Origin: Cyclostephanos tholiformis
Lineage: Eukaryota; Bacillariophyta; Thalassiosirophyceae; Thalassiosirales; Thalassiosiraceae
Direction of reading: 5' to 3'
Assembly (NCBI GenBank): GCA_036939975.1
Contig: JALLPB010001193.1
Coordinates: 1 to 10,805, forward strand
DNA: 10,805 nucleotides
Shown: positions 8,827 to 10,805 of the stretch, piece by piece
How positions within the stretch are numbered: the stretch's first letter is position 1
Layout: each line of letters starts with the position of its first letter
Notes under the pieces: model-generated
What the model was told of the DNA's origin: nothing
What the model saw: only the letters and a program-made list of their open reading frames with translations
The model's database searches: none
Translations under genes and position numbers: made by a program

Positions 8827-9496
8827 GCAGACATGGGGCATTACATGCGATTCCTCATGCACCGCACTCTGGCCAAAATTGTTTCCATAAGCTCAAAATT
8901 CTGAATCCCACAGCCTTCGACAAGGTGGACTGGGAAATGGTATACCAACCCTACATGAGTTCCCCAGAATGTTCCAACAGTGGGCATGTAAGCAAGTTAT
9001 GAGTATCACAGGCACGATGGAGTGGGATAAAGGCATCATCCGAAAATGACCCAGCTGTAGGGAGCATCAAGATACTTGTGCGCATGTTCTTTTCTGTGAA
9101 TATGCAGGGAGAGTGGCGACTATGCATCACACGGTGGATCTGTTGGAAGGCTGGCTGGATGAATCAGGCACAAACCCCGATCTTCTTGACTGCATAGTGG
9201 AATGCGCATACAGTAGGGGACGGCACACGATGGTGGAGATTTGTAGTGGATTAGGAGAAACCTTCCAGTAGATGGCTTGGGACCAGGATGAGATTGGCTG
9301 GAGGCAGTTTACGGAGGGGATGATATGCAAGTGGATGCAGCAGATACAATGGGAGCACCACCTTCGGGAGGGGACATTTGTGAACCCAGAACGATGGGCA
9401 AAGGGTGTAATTAAAAAGCTGCTGGAGGCATCACATGGTCAATGGATCTACAGAAATGTACAAATTCATGATGATGTAGCTGGAACCCGAGTGTGA
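8827..9496 (+). pseudogene. C-terminal region with Cys/His knuckle of the non-LTR ORF2
   Basis: Short blocks in successive phases, MRFLMHRTLAKIV (from 8848), FHKLKILNPTAFDKVDWEMVY (frame shift near 8876) and LHEFPRMFQQWACKQVM (shift near 8951), lead into the phase that stays open to 9496. A C-terminal knuckle follows: a stop at 9047-9049 stands where the first Cys is expected, then Cys (9056-9058), His (9083-9085) and Cys (9095-9097), as PSCREHQDTCAHVLFC. This resembles the C-x2-C-x(n)-H-x3/4-C motif at the end of I/R1/Jockey-type ORF2. Next come TVDLLEGWLDESG, a stop at 9269-9271, and IGWRQFTEGMICKWMQQIQ up to a stop at 9494-9496, right beside the inserted sequence. The knuckle probably binds nucleic acid. 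Confidence 0.66.
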
Positions 9497-9498
9497 CA
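9493..9498 (+). repeat. Left copy of putative target-site duplication GTGACA
   Basis: GTGACA occurs here and again at 9889-9894, bracketing the inserted DNA. Matching of the flanking bases is partial (GAGTGTGACA against CAGAGTGACA), so the true duplication may be 5-7 bp. Confidence 0.55.
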
Positions 9499-9888
9499 TA
9501 GGCCATTTTATCTAAAGAGATATTTAGCAAATATATTGCTAAAAGGCGCAAGACTCGCTATAAGCAAGTCATGGGTGTAAGTACAGACAGATGGTCACAT
9601 GCAGACAGACCGACTTGAACTAAGATCTTATCTATCTTGAAGACAGATGAGCAATCTATTGCGTAAGCAGATTAGCCATGTTGTATACAGAATTCCTTCG
9701 TAGAATCAAAGATTCTACATACCACCAATTCAGGTATTCCTCACAAAGTATACTGAATTCCCATGTAAAGAATTCTACAGATCGACACACAAGATTCATT
9801 AAAAGTAGTCTAAATATTCTCATAATTTACATTTTTTCCTTCCGACCTTTTAATATTTATTTTTTTGCTTCAGGCAGCTTAAGTCAGA
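9499..9888. mobile_element. Nested ~390-bp noncoding insertion inside the non-LTR ORF2
   Basis: ORF2 similarity stops at 9498 and resumes at 9895. Removing 9499-9894 (396 bases, the insertion plus one GTGACA copy) brings the acidic tail back into the same reading phase. The intervening DNA is AT-rich and has no credible protein. It contains an 8-bp hairpin, TTTAGCAA/TTGCTAAA, near 9522-9542 and a perfect 8-bp inverted repeat, GTAGAATC/GATTCTAC (9700-9707 and 9711-9718). GTATAC-W-GAATTCC occurs twice, near 9683 and 9747. No terminal inverted repeat or poly(A) was found, so the class (SINE, MITE, other) is unknown. A T-rich tract ending in TTGCTTCAG (to 9873) and a GTAAGT at 9577 look like splice signals. 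Confidence 0.7.
9700..9718. repeat. Perfect 8-bp inverted repeat with AAA loop
   Basis: GTAGAATC and GATTCTAC are exact reverse complements around three As. It lies inside the nested insertion. Confidence 0.7.
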
Positions 9889-9894
9889 GTGACA
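9889..9894 (+). repeat. Right copy of putative target-site duplication GTGACA
   Basis: This is the second copy of the hexamer found at 9493-9498. ORF2 coding resumes directly after it. Confidence 0.55.
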
Positions 9895-10126
9895 CAAAAA
9901 GGAGGAAATACAAAAGGACATAAAGGAACAGATGGAGCTGGGGATAGCGAAACTTTTAGAAGAAGATCACTGGGTGATGGAGGTCAATCTAAGGGAATTG
10001 GAGGACTTGTCGGGAGAATGGGAAGAATACTGGCTACTGGCCATTTGCGCTGCATGGGAGGCCGCTATGCTGACATGGCAGCAAACACGACAGGACCAGG
10101 AGGAGCACTTAGGTGATGGGCATTAA
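9895..10126 (+). pseudogene. Acidic C-terminal tail of the non-LTR ORF2, cut off by the insertion
   Basis: The tail is in phase with the segment ending at 9496 once the insertion is removed. It begins HKKEEIQKDIKEQMELG and continues with LLEEDHWVMEVN, LEDLSGEWEEYWLLAICAAWEAAML and a Glu/Gln-rich end. It stops at 10124-10126 after GDGH. The strongly charged, probably helical composition is typical of the very end of this family's ORF2. No other stop occurs within the tail, so this part is better preserved than the rest. Confidence 0.62.
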
Positions 10127-10330
10127 TCTCTACTTCTGTAAATCCCTGTGTAATGCAGGGTTGGATGGCTTTTAGTAGCCAATCATACCAAGGACAGAAG
10201 TCTTTGAGGGAAAGTAGCCCTCTCTAGTGGTTGCGACTGTGGCGCTGTTCGGTTCATGAGCCCTTGGCATATGAAGACTCCAGTATGGTGAAAGAGGTCT
10301 TGGTAGTGACCAACTTACCTAATTTCTTAT
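10105..10330 (+). repeat. 3' tail repeat unit, copy A (hairpin-rich)
   Basis: This unit spans the last codons of ORF2 and the 3' untranslated region. It is repeated, diverged, at 10385-10607. The core aligns without gaps at an offset of 282 over at least 40 bases (10204-10243 against 10486-10525). Possible hairpins, in order, are CCCTG/CAGGG (10144-10148, 10156-10160), TGGCT/AGCCA (10166-10170, 10177-10181), AGGAC/GTCTT with loop AGAA (10191-10204), GAGGG/CCCTC (10206-10210, 10218-10222), GTGGT/ACTGT with loop TGCG (10227-10240), TTCAT/ATGAA (10253-10257, 10271-10275) and AAGAC/GTCTT (10274-10278, 10297-10301). The last two overlap by two bases and cannot fully coexist. A structured 3' end could be what the RT recognises; that role is inferred. 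Confidence 0.78.
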
Positions 10331-10384
10331 GTTGTTTCGTATTGATATTGAGCGCACAAAATCAAATGGGGCTACTACTGTCTG

Positions 10385-10607
10385 TTACTTGAGATGGGCA
10401 CTACATAATGACTCTCTTAAAAAAATCCCCATGTAAACAGGGTTGTGTGGCTTTCAGTGGCCAAACTTACCGAGGACAGAGGTCCTTGAAGGAGAGCAGC
10501 CCTCTCAAGCAGTTACGACTGCAGTGCTGTTTGGTTATGGCCCTCGGCGTATGAAGACTCATAGGTGAAAAAAGTCTAGGTAGCAATTTAAATTACCAAA
10601 TTTTTTA
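10385..10607 (+). repeat. 3' tail repeat unit, copy B (hairpin-rich)
   Basis: Copy B begins with TTACTTGAGATGGGCAC, resembling the ORF2 end CACTTAGGTGATGGGCAT of copy A. It follows copy A to about 10607. Stems kept in B are TGGCT/GGCCA (10448-10452, 10459-10463), AGGAC/GTCCT with loop AGAG (10473-10486), GAGAG/CTCTC (10492-10496, 10502-10506, shifted relative to A), GCAGT/ACTGC with loop TACG (10509-10522) and AGACT/AGTCT near 10555-10577. It may be a tandem copy of the 3' tail or a second, 5'-truncated insertion of the same family. Confidence 0.75.
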
Positions 10608-10805
10608 TAAGTGGGATTTGAGAGGGAGGAGGCCTCAACTCGTCGAAGAGCCGATCCGAGCGCGCAACTTTTTTGAGGGATCAATCCCGCCATTTTTCCC
10701 TTTTTGCTATTTTTAGATATTTTTCCTTTTGGGGAGGAAAAACTCATTGTGCCTTTGATTGCAACTACCTAATGTAGATAATGCAAATAGAAGACAGAAA
10801 GAGAG
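10608..10805. other. Unassigned sequence after the 3' tail
   Basis: No gene is supported. The stretch has a GC-rich part with GAGCGCGCAAC and CCCGCCATTTTTCCC, followed by T-rich tracts. TCCCGCC beside a T run recalls an E2F-type site (TTTGGCGGGAA) on the minus strand, but one loose match proves nothing. A purine-rich end (GAAGACAGAAAGAGAG) closes the window. It may be flanking DNA of the element's insertion site. Confidence 0.35.

Larger units (their letters stand above)
4784..10607 (+). mobile_element. Non-LTR retrotransposon (endonuclease-RT-RNase H-zinc knuckle), decayed, with a nested insertion
   Basis: The coding remnants on the + strand follow one consistent order: AP-type endonuclease (4797-5750), linker, RT with FVDD box (6632-7204), post-RT region (7205-8620), RNase H (8623-8816), C-terminal Cys/His knuckle (9047-9097) and an acidic tail ending at 10126. 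This is the ORF2 plan of I/R1/Tad-like LINEs. The detailed motif style (motif A IDADNCY, box FVDD, knuckle PSC-x(8)-H-x(3)-C) matches an RT family I associate with diatoms. No separate ORF1 or Gag was found upstream. The right limit is set provisionally at the end of the second 3' tail copy; no poly(A) marks it. Confidence 0.75.

Noticed and set aside
9678..9923. 81-codon + strand frame with hydrophobic segment inside the nested insertion
   Set aside because: It is AT-rich, has no motif and runs across the insertion's right border into host-element DNA, so it cannot be a gene of the insertion.
10251..10262. GGTTCATGAGCC as a tRNA-type B box, which would make the 3' tail a tRNA-derived SINE
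   Set aside because: There is no convincing A box at the right distance, copy B lacks the motif, and the tail is continuous with the non-LTR ORF2 end.
10559..10747. Minus-strand 62-codon Lys/Ser-rich frame
   Set aside because: Its composition follows from T-rich tracts and it overlaps the end of the second tail repeat; there is no domain match.

Overview
This is eukaryotic, repeat-rich DNA: a stack of decayed transposable elements with no intact protein-coding gene that I can support. The endonuclease-reverse transcriptase remnant (RT motif A around IDADNCY, active-site box FVDD) and the RNase H-tyrosine recombinase remnant resemble element families I associate with diatoms and related stramenopile algae. 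I therefore suggest a diatom nuclear genome, at moderate confidence and from memory, with no search run. Bacterial features (operons, ribosome binding sites, CRISPR, integrons) are absent.

Layout. (1) Bases 1-1651, + strand: the 3' part of a tyrosine-recombinase retrotransposon (DIRS/Ngaro-like). It holds the end of an RNase H domain, a linker and a tyrosine recombinase, broken by a frameshift and several stops. Its left part lies outside the window. (2) Bases 1652-3297: no recognisable gene. This stretch holds a perfect 17-bp inverted repeat (2429-2475), a G-rich run and a perfect 18-bp palindrome (2785-2802). (3) Bases 3298-4538, - strand: a broken reading frame with an acidic N-terminal half and a Cys-rich C-terminal tail like the zinc-binding tail of KRBA2/SCAND3-type, transposon-derived proteins. 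(4) Bases about 4784-10126, + strand: one long, heavily mutated non-LTR retrotransposon. Its order is AP-type endonuclease, linker, reverse transcriptase, a post-RT region, RNase H, a C-terminal Cys/His knuckle and an acidic tail. It carries stops in every segment, at least five frameshifts and two probable internal deletions (before RT motif A, and in RNase H). It is also interrupted by a ~390-bp insertion (9499-9888) flanked by GTGACA. Removing the insertion plus one GTGACA copy restores the downstream frame exactly. (5) Bases 10127-10805: the 3' tail. It contains two diverged copies of a ~190-220-bp unit, about 280 bp apart, each able to fold into a string of short hairpins.

The parts do not form a working pathway. 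In life the + strand element would have nicked target DNA with its endonuclease and copied its RNA by target-primed reverse transcription. The left element would have integrated a cDNA circle by tyrosine recombination. Both are dead here: the recombinase has lost its HxxR arginine and the non-LTR open reading frame is shattered. The most notable signals are the duplicated hairpin-rich 3' tail, the frame-restoring nested insertion, the 17-bp inverted repeat and the unassigned minus-strand acidic/Cys-tail protein.
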